A stretch of DNA of 64,000 nt. It comes from a virus. A model generated the notes under the pieces. That model ran no database searches, was not told the origin of the DNA, and worked only from the letters and a program-made list of their open reading frames with translations. Position numbers and translations under genes: made by a program. Location of the stretch: positions 1 to 64,000 of the IMG/VR virus record IMGVR_UViG_3300025853_000044, one strand, 5' to 3'. Below, piece after piece: positions 14,292 through 22,288 of this stretch; the first letter of the stretch is position 1; each line of letters starts with the position of its first letter.

Positions 14292-14368
14292 TTGACACCA
14301 ACGCACACAACCTCAAAATCAAAATTGAAACAGACGAGTACATTTACTGGGAATACTTGGAGGCATGA
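14288..14368 (+). CDS. MIDTD paralogue 5, probably truncated
   Basis: Only 26 residues long: MIDTNAHNLKIKIETDEYIY then WEYLEA. The MIDT head remains but the DAPLLL helix is gone, so it is likely a decayed copy that still has an ATGA start and a GGAGGC ribosome site for the next gene. It could also be an unrelated leader peptide. Confidence 0.5.
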   Translation: MIDTNAHNLKIKIETDEYIYWEYLEA

Positions 14369-14370
14369 AC

Positions 14371-14505
14371 ATGGCAGACACAAAGAAGGACATACTGGAA
14401 TGGGTGAAAGAGCGACTGGCATCCGTACCCGACGACGCAGAAATGACAGTGCGGGTTGAACTCGCATACTACGACGAAGAGAATGCAAGGATGGTAGAAG
14501 TATGA
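14371..14505 (+). CDS. Small acidic protein
   Basis: A 44-residue protein, MADTKKDILEWVKERL, then a likely beta hairpin (EMTVRVELAYYDEEN). The start follows GGAGGCATGAACATG, a variant of the junction cassette. Unknown. Confidence 0.6.
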   Translation: MADTKKDILEWVKERLASVPDDAEMTVRVELAYYDEENARMVEV

Positions 14506-14741
14506 AGAAGATGGATGAGAGAAACCTGCGCCTCTTGAATGAGGCGACTGTGATAGGTGAGTATTTCAGCGCACGACAGGCGTTGGAGAAGTTGATGAAT
14601 ATCCTCATTACAAAGAAGCAAAGCACGAAGTATGTACCTCATGCGAACAGGCTCTCCCACATCCTACGACTATCCAACCACTACAAGGTACATGAGAAGA
14701 ATGCAACACGAAGTCACACAATGTACGAGAGAATCAATTGA
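14502..14741 (+). CDS. Small basic protein related to the N-terminus of the next gene
   Basis: A 79-residue protein. GEYFSARQALEKLMNILITK and the following 25 residues align by eye with GDYISAKDAWERLVDKRG and the following residues of the gene at 14781 (shared pattern G-x-Y-x-S-A-x-x-A-x-x-x-L). Both look like small helical DNA-binding domains. It ends 4 nt before promoter P5. Confidence 0.6.
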   Translation: MKKMDERNLRLLNEATVIGEYFSARQALEKLMNILITKKQSTKYVPHANRLSHILRLSNHYKVHEKNATRSHTMYERIN

Positions 14742-14745
14742 AGAG

Positions 14746-14765
14746 TATATAAATCAGCAAAGAAA
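14746..14765 (+). promoter_or_regulatory. Extended TATA promoter P5
   Basis: TATATAAATCAGCAAAGAAA is an exact consensus copy, preceded by AAGAG. It lies 35 nt before the ATG at 14781. Confidence 0.9.
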
Positions 14766-14780
14766 GAAGAGATGAGAAAC

Positions 14781-15326
14781 ATGACGAAGACAAAGCGAGA
14801 TAAGAACGAAGGCAAGACGGCGTTTGCGGCAAGGGTGGTTTCCCTGTACGGTGATTACATCAGTGCAAAGGACGCATGGGAACGACTGGTGGACAAGCGA
14901 GGTATAGGTGTGAAGGATTGGCAACGATTCCAATCTAACCTCAGTGATGCTGTGCGTATGGGCTTGCTTGACAAGAAACGAGGTGAAGACATGAAGGGTA
15001 AGAGCCGTGTGCTGTACGGCCCGATGATTTCACCTGTGGTTTACAGTGTGAAGCATGAGGAGGATGCGATGACATCCTTTGAGTCCGAGAACTTCAAAGG
15101 CGAACTTGCGACCGAGGTAGTGGACGCAGTGCAACGACCCAACCGACCATCCATCAACGACATCCCCCTTGGCGACATCCTATCCTACAATCATGTGGAG
15201 CGTGATGACATCATGAGCGTGATTGAAGACCTACTCTACGACACACCCCTTGGTGAGTTGCGACAGCGATACCCTACCCTTGAGGACTTAGCGTGGAGCG
15301 TTGCACTTGATGGAGGTGAGCAGTGA
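14781..15326 (+). CDS. Unknown protein with helical DNA-binding-like N-terminus
   Basis: A 181-residue protein. The ATG at 14781 is preferred over 14772, as it gives the same 35-nt promoter spacing as other units. The N-terminal 70 residues resemble the protein encoded at 14502-14741; the rest contains a proline-rich hinge (QRPNRPSINDIPLGDILSYN) and an acidic C-terminus. It could be a regulator, but no family is certain. Confidence 0.6.
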   Translation: MTKTKRDKNEGKTAFAARVVSLYGDYISAKDAWERLVDKRGIGVKDWQRFQSNLSDAVRMGLLDKKRGEDMKGKSRVLYGPMISPVVYSVKHEEDAMTSFESENFKGELATEVVDAVQRPNRPSINDIPLGDILSYNHVERDDIMSVIEDLLYDTPLGELRQRYPTLEDLAWSVALDGGEQ

Positions 15327-16585
15327 TGCACTTTACCGGCTACCGTGACCCCGAAGTGTGGGCTGAACTTGGAGTGGTTGGCGAAAGCCTTTCATTCACA
15401 ACTGACGAAACCGTGACCAAGTTAGGAATTGGTTACATCAAGAACTGTAGTGTAGAGTGTGCCATGGACACGGCTGTTCGTTTCACCCTGCTCAACGCAG
15501 GTGAGAACGGTGAAATCAACGCCAAGCAAATGCTCAATCAACACACCCGACTGGCCGCACTCATTGAGACTGGCCTTGTGGCTGATGGTTGGTACATGGA
15601 TAACGATGACGAGAAGCAAAAAGGATGGGTCTTCCACGAAGATGGTATTCGCCTTCATTGGAATCGTATATCTTCTCGCTGGTCACACGATAACTCTCAC
15701 TTTGGTGGTCATATGATTGGCGCAACAGAACTGTGGCAATACGACACTGGATGGAGTGGGCGTTCTTGGACACTACGAGGCGACGGCGCAAGTTTCCGAA
15801 GAGATTACAAGAAGTTGTGGGAGAGTGAAGACGGTTTCTACCCTATCCCATTGGTGGGCAATGAGCGTACAGCAGTGAACATGCTTGAGGACAAAGAGGT
15901 ACTGAAGTGCATCAACAAATCTCTCAACCGTATGACCAAGAGTGGTAAGGCTGTCCAAGTCACGCAAGGTCGGGGCCGCACCTTCCGTTGGAACAAGTGG
16001 GGCTGGCTTGATGATTACCGACAGAAGCACCTCGTCACGATGGCGAAGCAACGCAAGTTGGGTGATGTGGTCAATGGGTGGGAGTTCACCAAAGGGAAGG
16101 TCACCAACATGTACGGTGTGGAGATTTGCGACCATGAGTGGCACCCTGTCTCTCCTGTCTCATACTTCACGGTGGAGCAAACCATCCCGTCTATCTCACA
16201 AGACCGATACGGGAGATACGACCATGATACAAATCGTTGGGTTCCAACATTGAACATTCAATGGCTCAACGCTCGCCTCCCTTACTTCTTCATGGATGAA
16301 GGTGAAGCGCAGGAAATTGTTGATGAACTTAACAGCCACTCTTACCCACGCAAGGGCATGGGTATTCGTTTCAACGGTGAACTTCTCACTCCAACCCACG
16401 AGGTTGTAGAAGTATCAGCACCAATGATTGTTCGTGGTGATGCAGTGATTGAAGACTACATGCACCCCGAAGAGATGTACAAGCGTATTCAACTGAGTAG
16501 CCCCGACATCAGCAAAGAATTGAATGCTCTACTGAAAAATACAATTGGTAAGCACTACGGAAGTATCACAGAAAAGGAGGAATGA
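15326..16585 (+). CDS. Unknown 419-residue protein
   Basis: MHFTGYRDPEVWAELG begins a Trp- and Asp-rich globular protein. The ATG at 15326 follows GGAGGTGAG with good spacing; a GTG at 15323 is less likely. No membrane segment, P-loop or metal cluster is seen. It is encoded directly after the possible regulator at 14781 with a 1-nt stop/start overlap, so the two may work together. Not recognised. Confidence 0.65.
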   Translation: MHFTGYRDPEVWAELGVVGESLSFTTDETVTKLGIGYIKNCSVECAMDTAVRFTLLNAGENGEINAKQMLNQHTRLAALIETGLVADGWYMDNDDEKQKGWVFHEDGIRLHWNRISSRWSHDNSHFGGHMIGATELWQYDTGWSGRSWTLRGDGASFRRDYKKLWESEDGFYPIPLVGNERTAVNMLEDKEVLKCINKSLNRMTKSGKAVQVTQGRGRTFRWNKWGWLDDYRQKHLVTMAKQRKLGDVVNGWEFTKGKVTNMYGVEICDHEWHPVSPVSYFTVEQTIPSISQDRYGRYDHDTNRWVPTLNIQWLNARLPYFFMDEGEAQEIVDELNSHSYPRKGMGIRFNGELLTPTHEVVEVSAPMIVRGDAVIEDYMHPEEMYKRIQLSSPDISKELNALLKNTIGKHYGSITEKEE

Positions 16586-16587
16586 AC

Positions 16588-17061
16588 ATGGAAAAAGGAA
16601 TGACACAAGAAGAAAAAGAACAATGGAAAAAAGTAATGAAGATTGAAAACGACAAGCCGCTTATTCAAGTGAGGCGAACTACTGGGACAAACCTGCTTCA
16701 CCTACAGGTGTTTGGTGAGAACGCTTCGGAGTTGAGCAACCGTCCATACGGATACGCTGACAAGTTCAGTGTCCCACCCGTGGTCACTGCTTCAGTAGCA
16801 ACGGTGGAAGCACCTTACCCTTCTTTCGCATCAGCGCAAGAAATCTACATTCGGGACATCGCCACCGTTCACGGCTACGCTGACGGCGTGCAGTTGCACA
16901 TCACCGCCCCGTCCACTGAATGGAACGCACCCCATGGCTTTGTCCTTGACCTACCTGCTCTACGGTTCTCGGAGTTCATCGCCTTCGTTGAGGCGGTTGG
17001 TTTGCTGACCAATCATGAAGGCGAGCAACGCTTTGTTGCACCATTACAGGAGGAAGAGTGA
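16588..17061 (+). CDS. Unknown 157-residue protein
   Basis: It starts MEKGMTQEEKEQWKK after the GGAGGAATGAACATG cassette. It has a charged N-terminal helix, then an apparently beta-rich domain (VVTASVATVEAPYPSF...). The C-terminus QEEE comes from the overlapping ribosome site of the next gene. No known domain. Confidence 0.65.
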   Translation: MEKGMTQEEKEQWKKVMKIENDKPLIQVRRTTGTNLLHLQVFGENASELSNRPYGYADKFSVPPVVTASVATVEAPYPSFASAQEIYIRDIATVHGYADGVQLHITAPSTEWNAPHGFVLDLPALRFSEFIAFVEAVGLLTNHEGEQRFVAPLQEEE

Positions 17062-17214
17062 ATGGGTGACGCTTCCAAGGTTGACAAACTCACTCTCATT
17101 CGTGCCATCCTTTCGGACTACGACATTCGTGATTTACTTCGCAGTGTGTCCGAAGACGAGCGTAACTTTGAGGAGCGAGCATTGGTGAAGATTTGGCAGG
17201 TGGTGAAGGAATGA
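17062..17214 (+). CDS. Small helical protein
   Basis: A 50-residue protein, MGDASKVDKLTLIRAILSDY, strongly helical and charged. It follows AGGAGGAAGAGTGA with short spacing and overlaps the next start by ATGA. Unknown. Confidence 0.6.
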   Translation: MGDASKVDKLTLIRAILSDYDIRDLLRSVSEDERNFEERALVKIWQVVKE

Positions 17215-17816
17215 CTTGGCTTGAGCAATTGAATACCCTTCAATCAAAACTGGTGGATGCCAGTCCCATTGATGTGAGCAACGAACTGTTTGATGCAGTG
17301 AACTTGTTCCAAGACGCATACAGCGAGGTGGCTCAACGGGCTACTGAGAGCCTACACATCAGTCCATACTGGGCTGAGGCTGGTCGTTTGATGCCACCGT
17401 TCAACTCGGAGATGGTAGTGTACCTTGCCGTGCGGGACATCGCTAAGATGTATGGTGTTCCCATGACATGGATTTACCTCCTCCCCTTCAAGATTCAAAT
17501 TGACAATGCGGCACGCTCGGTTATTTTCATCAGTGAACAAATCATGTATGTGAACAAGGAAGGCTACGCCACACCTACGACACTGATGGCTTGGCATGAT
17601 GGGAAGAAAGCGGGGCTGATTGATGAGGACGATGAGTTGTTGTTCGCTCAAAGCGACTTCACGAAAGACTACACGGCCAACGCTAATCAAACGCTTGAGG
17701 ACATGGCGAAGTCCATGGGTGCATCCAAGGAGCAGGTTCAACAGATGATGTCGTCCACGCACATTGAGGCACCATTCCCGCACGAGAATGATGATAGTCC
17801 TTGGGGGGATGTGTGA
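17211..17816 (+). CDS. Unknown 201-residue protein
   Basis: MTWLEQLNTLQSKLVD is followed by a mostly helical protein with one hydrophobic stretch (MTWIYLLPFKIQI, about residues 84-96), too short for a confident membrane span. The C-terminal part has a helix ANQTLEDMAKSMGASKEQVQ that resembles a UBA-like or small three-helix element. Start fixed by the ATGA overlap. Function unknown. Confidence 0.65.
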   Translation: MTWLEQLNTLQSKLVDASPIDVSNELFDAVNLFQDAYSEVAQRATESLHISPYWAEAGRLMPPFNSEMVVYLAVRDIAKMYGVPMTWIYLLPFKIQIDNAARSVIFISEQIMYVNKEGYATPTTLMAWHDGKKAGLIDEDDELLFAQSDFTKDYTANANQTLEDMAKSMGASKEQVQQMMSSTHIEAPFPHENDDSPWGDV

Positions 17817-18043
17817 TGACTCCCATTGACATCAACACACTCACCAAATTGGCTTTTAATGCCCACATGCACGGTGGTGGCGACATTACGCTTGAAGACC
17901 TTGCGATGCGGGACTGGGACACCAAAGAACATATCGCTGAAATTATGAAGCAAGTAAATGCTTACATCGGTGTGTGGGAAGACACTCTCATGAACATACA
18001 CGATGCACTCAACGAATTGCGAGACAGGGAGATGAGTGAATGA
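17816..18043 (+). CDS. Small acidic helical protein
   Basis: A 75-residue protein, MTPIDINTLTKLAFN, with helical heptad-like spacing toward the C-terminus. It overlaps the upstream stop by 1 nt and the next start by 4 nt. Unknown. Confidence 0.62.
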   Translation: MTPIDINTLTKLAFNAHMHGGGDITLEDLAMRDWDTKEHIAEIMKQVNAYIGVWEDTLMNIHDALNELRDREMSE

Positions 18044-18282
18044 AAGGACGACTTGAGATTGGACAGAACAAGTGGCTGATGCTTGAACAAGTGGTGGGCG
18101 AGTGGTTTCAAATCACCGAGTCCCACCGATGTACCGAGGTTGAGGTTGGCGAGATGGGGCGGCAGATGACCCGTGGTTGGTCGTTCTATAGAACGCTGGA
18201 CACACCCACACCTACACATACCTATCCTCCCGCAGTGCGCTTTGTTTTGATTGCTGATGAAACGGATGGTGAAGAAGAATGA
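18040..18282 (+). CDS. Small unknown protein ending GEEE
   Basis: An 80-residue protein, MKGRLEIGQNKWLMLE, probably beta-rich, with a Thr/Pro-rich loop. Its C-terminus GEEE is encoded by the GGTGAAGAAGAATGA ribosome-site/stop of the next gene. Unknown. Confidence 0.62.
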   Translation: MKGRLEIGQNKWLMLEQVVGEWFQITESHRCTEVEVGEMGRQMTRGWSFYRTLDTPTPTHTYPPAVRFVLIADETDGEEE

Positions 18283-18500
18283 TGCCCGAAGACTACATAC
18301 AGAATCATATTGAAATTGAAACCCCACACTTGCGTGAAACGGGAATGACCCGATACGAACAATGTTGGGAAGCGTTGATGGAGCAGATGCATAAGCATGC
18401 CAAGACTATTCATGGCGGAGGTTGGCCTATCTTTGTGCTTGAACGAATGCGTTTAATTGAAGATGAGGTTTGTGGAAAAATGGATGGTGAAGAAGAATAA
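18279..18500 (+). CDS. Small unknown protein ending GEEE
   Basis: A 73-residue protein, MMPEDYIQNHIEIETP, with a helical middle rich in Met, His and Trp. It has the same GEEE C-terminus as its neighbour. An ATG at 18282 is an equal alternative start. Confidence 0.62.
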   Translation: MMPEDYIQNHIEIETPHLRETGMTRYEQCWEALMEQMHKHAKTIHGGGWPIFVLERMRLIEDEVCGKMDGEEE

Positions 18501-18531
18501 CCGTTAAACAAAATGACCCCATGCGATAACC

Positions 18532-19182
18532 ATGTCACCTTTTGAACAAGCGTTTGACTACCTGCGGCAGAACAGGCCGCAGGGACGCTTCATGGGTGGC
18601 AGTACAGGGGCACGAGGCTACGACCTACCGATGGGACGATTCGTTGGTAAGCGTGGCGACAGCCCACAACACATTCAAAATGAATACGACATGAACAGGT
18701 ACCTCAACGAACTGGGTGTACCCGTACCACAAGCACAGATGCAAGACGGACTCATGCTGACACAAATGGAGGAGGGACAACGATTGGGCTTCAATCCATC
18801 AGCAAGAGATGTTCGCCAGTTGCGTAGGGACTTCGTTCCCCACGCCACGATTGCGAACTGGGACATGCTCGGCTTAGACCGAGACAATGTTATTCGCCGT
18901 CCCGATGGAACGCTCTCCTATGTTGATGTAGGAGGCGCAGGGGCGTTCCGTGCCCAAGGCGCACCGAAGGGTGGGGCATTCGGCTCCACGGTTGGCGAAC
19001 TTGACACGCTACGAGATAAGAATCCCGAACTGGCAGGTATCAGCGAGGCTGACCTTGGCCGTTCTTACGACGCATACGGAGGCGAGGATGCCATGACCCA
19101 AGCACTTGATGTGCTGAGGCAACCCGACACCCGCCGTATCATGCAACAACGCGTACAGGATGTTGCACGACGAGTTGCTTGA
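18532..19182 (+). CDS. Small kinase-fold protein (HipA/PI3-kinase-like)
   Basis: A 216-residue protein. Features of a kinase fold appear in order: a Gly-rich start (GGSTGARG), a strand with Lys (RFVGKRGD, about 36-43), a following helix with Glu (NEYDMNRYLNELGVPVP), then NWDMLGLDRDNVI (about 109-121) and YVDVGG (about 130-135). The last two match the catalytic and metal-binding loops of HipA-like and PI3/4-kinase-like enzymes. HipA proteins phosphorylate host translation factors; viral homologues are often found in structural or effector genes. The start MSPFEQAFDYLRQ recalls the FxxAWxxLK motif of the minus-strand genes at the left. It is the last gene of unit 5, separated by 31 nt from the previous one. 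Confidence 0.6.
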   Translation: MSPFEQAFDYLRQNRPQGRFMGGSTGARGYDLPMGRFVGKRGDSPQHIQNEYDMNRYLNELGVPVPQAQMQDGLMLTQMEEGQRLGFNPSARDVRQLRRDFVPHATIANWDMLGLDRDNVIRRPDGTLSYVDVGGAGAFRAQGAPKGGAFGSTVGELDTLRDKNPELAGISEADLGRSYDAYGGEDAMTQALDVLRQPDTRRIMQQRVQDVARRVA

Positions 19183-19196
19183 AATTATTTCAGCAG

Positions 19197-19216
19197 TATA
19201 TAAATCGGCAAAGAAT
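19197..19216 (+). promoter_or_regulatory. Extended TATA promoter P6
   Basis: TATATAAATCGGCAAAGAAT matches the consensus except the last base. It lies 50 nt before the ATG at 19247, so this leader is about 15 nt longer than in the other units. Confidence 0.88.
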
Positions 19217-19246
19217 GAATGGTTAGCGAAAGCAAGGTGATTAAAC

Positions 19247-19999
19247 ATGAAAGAAAATTGGAAGCAATGGACACGAGGAGATGGCTACATCTACCTCAAG
19301 AGCGATGAAGACCACGAGAAGCGCAAGGTGAAAGCCCTTGCCTCACAGGGGGGAGTTGCCAAGGGCGAGAGCATCGCACTGGCAAAGAACAGTCAAGCGA
19401 TTTACTGCGGCAAGTGCTACCAGTACACCTACCACACTTACTCGGTAGGAGAAGACATCAGTGCTGACTATGGCGACTACGAGAACATGACGATGAGGGA
19501 CGGGGTTGCGGTGACTGGCGACGGCAAGGAGATTCCAAAGGAACTGTGCGCTAATTGCGGCGACTTCCATCCTGTCACCTCGTGGGCAGGGCCAACTCGC
19601 TTTGAGTTGTCATGGCTTGACCTACCTGAAAAGGTGAAGGCGTTAGAGTGGTTCTACAACGAACACAGCGAAGACGATGTTCTCTATCGCTACGAAGTAC
19701 GGTGGGAGCGTGAGGGTATGCACCACAATGCACAAAAGTTTCACTGCTTGATGCGATACCAGCGCAGTGAGAATGGATGGTACCCCGACCAATACTCTTC
19801 AAAACTCCTCTTCCTCGGTCATGACTACGCCGATGCTCAGTACACTGTACACTCTTACATTCGTACCCTATTGGATTTGGGTACCATCACTGAACCGGAG
19901 TTTGAATATCAACTCAAAAAGTTCCGTGCCAAGCGGGACGAATTGTACGGTGAGGACGGGCGTATCATTGGTATGCCCTTCCCCGGAGAGGAGGAATGA
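19247..19999 (+). CDS. Unknown protein with a zinc-binding insert
   Basis: A 250-residue protein. CGKC (about residue 54) and CANCG (about 103) could form one zinc site. The rest is rich in Tyr, Trp and charged residues. An AAGGTGA ribosome site lies 10-15 nt before the ATG. First gene of unit 6. No known family. Confidence 0.68.
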   Translation: MKENWKQWTRGDGYIYLKSDEDHEKRKVKALASQGGVAKGESIALAKNSQAIYCGKCYQYTYHTYSVGEDISADYGDYENMTMRDGVAVTGDGKEIPKELCANCGDFHPVTSWAGPTRFELSWLDLPEKVKALEWFYNEHSEDDVLYRYEVRWEREGMHHNAQKFHCLMRYQRSENGWYPDQYSSKLLFLGHDYADAQYTVHSYIRTLLDLGTITEPEFEYQLKKFRAKRDELYGEDGRIIGMPFPGEEE

Positions 20000-20001
20000 A
20001 C

Positions 20002-20229
20002 ATGACCGAATACGAAGAATACAGAATTGAGATACATAGAGGAAACAGCGGCAGTGGGTGGTGGTGCCAAAAGCGCATCCAATTACCCGTGAAAGGGAAT
20101 GGATGGGATGAAGAAGACCTGCACTCCATGTTGGAGTATGAACTCTTTGAGAAAATGATGGCCGTTATCACGGGTTGGCTCGGCCCCAAATCCGACTGGG
20201 AAGATGTGTACGGAGGCGAGGAAGAATGA
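20002..20229 (+). CDS. Small acidic protein ending GEEE
   Basis: A 75-residue protein, MTEYEEYRIEIHRGNSG. Start after the cassette GGAGGAATGAACATG. The strand-like beginning followed by a helix suggests a small alpha/beta fold. Unknown. Confidence 0.62.
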   Translation: MTEYEEYRIEIHRGNSGSGWWCQKRIQLPVKGNGWDEEDLHSMLEYELFEKMMAVITGWLGPKSDWEDVYGGEEE

Positions 20230-20459
20230 CTAATGTACAGTGCAGTAAGTGTGGGGAGTGGTGTGTGATAGATGACACTGACTTTTCGCAAGGCGACCTT
20301 GAGGACTTTGCTGATGATAATTTGATTTTCCGATTCACTGATTACTGTGAAGGCGTGATTGATTTAGACGGTGATGATTGGGAAACATGTGGACAGGCGA
20401 TTGAGGTACTGCGCTACGCAACCGTACTTGAACACCGAGATATTGAACAGGAGGAATGA
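20226..20459 (+). CDS. Small acidic protein with Cys pair
   Basis: A 77-residue protein beginning MTNVQCSKCGEWCVIDD. One CxxC with two more Cys (C13 and later) could bind zinc. It is strongly acidic, ends QEE, and overlaps the upstream stop by ATGA. Confidence 0.65.
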   Translation: MTNVQCSKCGEWCVIDDTDFSQGDLEDFADDNLIFRFTDYCEGVIDLDGDDWETCGQAIEVLRYATVLEHRDIEQEE

Positions 20460-20462
20460 AAC

Positions 20463-20942
20463 ATGGGATGGAATAATTTGAATGACGAACAATTGAAAGC
20501 ATCGCTTTGGATAAATGTGACAGAAGAAATGGGCGTGACGGCTGAGGGTATTGCTCTCGCCATCCACCTCAAAGACAAGGGTACCTTTACGGCTTCGGAC
20601 TTTGAGGAAGCGCAACACGAAGTTGACATGGAGAACTACTTGGTTCTCACAGACGAGCAAGCAGACGAGTGGTGTAAAGAAGAGATTGAAGAGATGGTGT
20701 GGGCGTTCTCCCCATCGTTCCTGCAAGCATACACAGGAGTTGATGCTGATGCAATCACGAAAATACAGGAGATGTGTGAGGGTGCAAACGAACCACTCAA
20801 GGCGATGATAAAGGATTTTGATTACTTCGTTAAAGACGCAATGAGTTGCGACGGGCGAGGGCAATTCCTCGCTGGCTACGACCATGAGGAGAATTATGTC
20901 ACTTACAATGACACGATTTACTACATCTATCGGAGGAACTGA
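20463..20942 (+). CDS. Phage-type hypothetical protein with LTDEQA and DGRGQFL motifs
   Basis: A 159-residue protein. LTDEQADEWCKEEIEEMVWA and, later, CDGRGQFLAGYDHEE with YYIYRRN at the end form a pattern I associate with conserved hypothetical proteins of many bacteriophages. No biochemical role is known to me for that family. Its presence here points to gene exchange between archaeal and bacterial viruses. Confidence 0.65.
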   Translation: MGWNNLNDEQLKASLWINVTEEMGVTAEGIALAIHLKDKGTFTASDFEEAQHEVDMENYLVLTDEQADEWCKEEIEEMVWAFSPSFLQAYTGVDADAITKIQEMCEGANEPLKAMIKDFDYFVKDAMSCDGRGQFLAGYDHEENYVTYNDTIYYIYRRN

Positions 20943-20943
20943 C

Positions 20944-21243
20944 ATGACACGAGAAGAACAAATTGCTGATGAATTGAAACAAGAGATGGCCGCTCTCAAC
21001 CGTCGTATTGCACGGTTGAATGCGTGGAAAGAAAGTGGGTACGAAGAACCGTGCCAAGAACACGATTGGTTTTACACTGAGATGCGTGAAGAGGTTGGTA
21101 GCGACCCCACGACTTGGTACATTATACGATACAAGTGCCATCGTTGCGGTATGACGATGGAACAACATGCTGTTGTTAAGCAGGAAATCCTGTTTGACGA
21201 ATGGCAAGAATACCGAGAAAACAAAGGAGATGAAGAAGAATGA
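20944..21243 (+). CDS. Small zinc-binding protein ending GDEEE
   Basis: A 99-residue protein: a basic coiled helix at the N-terminus (EEQIADELKQEMAALNRRIA), then C-x-x-H, then CHRCG. Together these could form one zinc site. The start follows GGAGGAACTGACATG. Unknown. Confidence 0.65.
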   Translation: MTREEQIADELKQEMAALNRRIARLNAWKESGYEEPCQEHDWFYTEMREEVGSDPTTWYIIRYKCHRCGMTMEQHAVVKQEILFDEWQEYRENKGDEEE

Positions 21244-21338
21244 AGACACAACGGCAACGGAAAGCAGGATTGGCAAGACAACGAGCCAAGTACAAGAAAG
21301 CGAAAATGAAGAACGCACTACGAGGTGAAGAAGAATGA
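21240..21338 (+). CDS. Tiny very basic protein
   Basis: Only 32 residues: MKTQRQRKAGLARQRAKYKK followed by AKMKNALRGEEE. Arg and Lys make up about 40%. It is called because both junctions are ATGA/GAAGAATGA overlaps of the local type. It may bind nucleic acid. Confidence 0.5.
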   Translation: MKTQRQRKAGLARQRAKYKKAKMKNALRGEEE

Positions 21339-21502
21339 AGACATATAGCGTAGAGGTCACCTACCAAGGTGAGATTGAGGCGAAGAGCAAAGAAGAATTG
21401 GAAGAGGCGTTGTTTGTGGTTATTGCCCTGTTTGGTAAGCCGTTCACAAATGACACCTTTGAGGCTGTGGACTGGACGATTGAAGGAGATGAAGAAGAAT
21501 GA
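21335..21502 (+). CDS. Small acidic protein ending GDEEE
   Basis: A 55-residue protein, MKTYSVEVTYQGEIEAKSKE, with a likely beta-alpha-beta arrangement. ATGA overlaps at both ends. Unknown. Confidence 0.58.
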   Translation: MKTYSVEVTYQGEIEAKSKEELEEALFVVIALFGKPFTNDTFEAVDWTIEGDEEE

Positions 21503-21666
21503 GTGATTATACTGAAGAAGAAGTGCAACAGATGATTGAAGAAATCCGTGAATCGTACAATGTGCGAGAAGTTGTTTGTTTGAAAACGATGCGACGATTC
21601 CGTGTGAAGACATGGGCATACGCTACAGGAGTTGTCACGATTGATACGACGGAGGGAGTTGAATGA
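21499..21666 (+). CDS. Small protein, unknown
   Basis: A 55-residue protein, MSDYTEEEVQQMIEEIRESY, then a basic strand-rich half (MRRFRVKTWAYATGVVTI). ATGA overlaps at both ends. Unknown. Confidence 0.58.
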   Translation: MSDYTEEEVQQMIEEIRESYNVREVVCLKTMRRFRVKTWAYATGVVTIDTTEGVE

Positions 21667-21962
21667 AACTGGCACTGACAATGGAGAAGTTTACCTTTTG
21701 GGGTAACGATACGGACGACTTGGCTGACAGCATCAAGGAACTGCTGTTCAAAGAACATTTCGTGAAACTACGAATGACGACCAGCACAGCACTTGCGAAT
21801 GACTTGTACACGCTTGATTGCATGGCGCAAATGTGGAAAGTGCAAATGCAAATTGGCTACGAGATTGACGAGAGTTACAGCAACAAACCTGCACGGGTAG
21901 TTGTCCACCTCAATCCCAACTTTGGCTACAGCGGCAAGAGCAAATCGGAGAGTGATGAGTGA
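21663..21962 (+). CDS. Small unknown protein
   Basis: A 99-residue protein, MKLALTMEKFTFWGND, mixed alpha/beta, with a Lys/Ser-rich tail. The start overlaps the previous stop by ATGA. Unknown. Confidence 0.62.
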   Translation: MKLALTMEKFTFWGNDTDDLADSIKELLFKEHFVKLRMTTSTALANDLYTLDCMAQMWKVQMQIGYEIDESYSNKPARVVVHLNPNFGYSGKSKSESDE

Positions 21963-22288
21963 TGTGGATTGCACTGACAGAAGGATGGTTGAGCATCGTT
22001 GCTCACCGTGACAAGCCCGACCACCTACTGGTGCGGGCACGCAACCCTAAGCACATTCGTCGCACATTCGGAGAGCAGGTCATGTACACTGACGCTAACG
22101 CTGACTATCCGTTCCGTGCTGATGTGCCACGGGGTGCCGTCATTGATTTCCTCATCAATCGTTTGGAGCGCATGACCTATGACAACTTCAAGAACACGAT
22201 TGATGAAGGGCGATACCACGATGTGGCACTGGATATATGGCGGGTTATGTACCGATACGGAGAGAACTACCGAGGTGATGCAGAATGA
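21962..22288 (+). CDS. Small unknown protein
   Basis: A 108-residue protein, MWIALTEGWLSIVAHRDKPD, followed by LLVRARNPKHIRRTF. The early strands with DKPDHLLVRARNPKHI recall short phage-encoded proteins annotated only as hypothetical. It lies directly before the phosphatase gene, with a 4-nt overlap. Confidence 0.63.
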   Translation: MWIALTEGWLSIVAHRDKPDHLLVRARNPKHIRRTFGEQVMYTDANADYPFRADVPRGAVIDFLINRLERMTYDNFKNTIDEGRYHDVALDIWRVMYRYGENYRGDAE

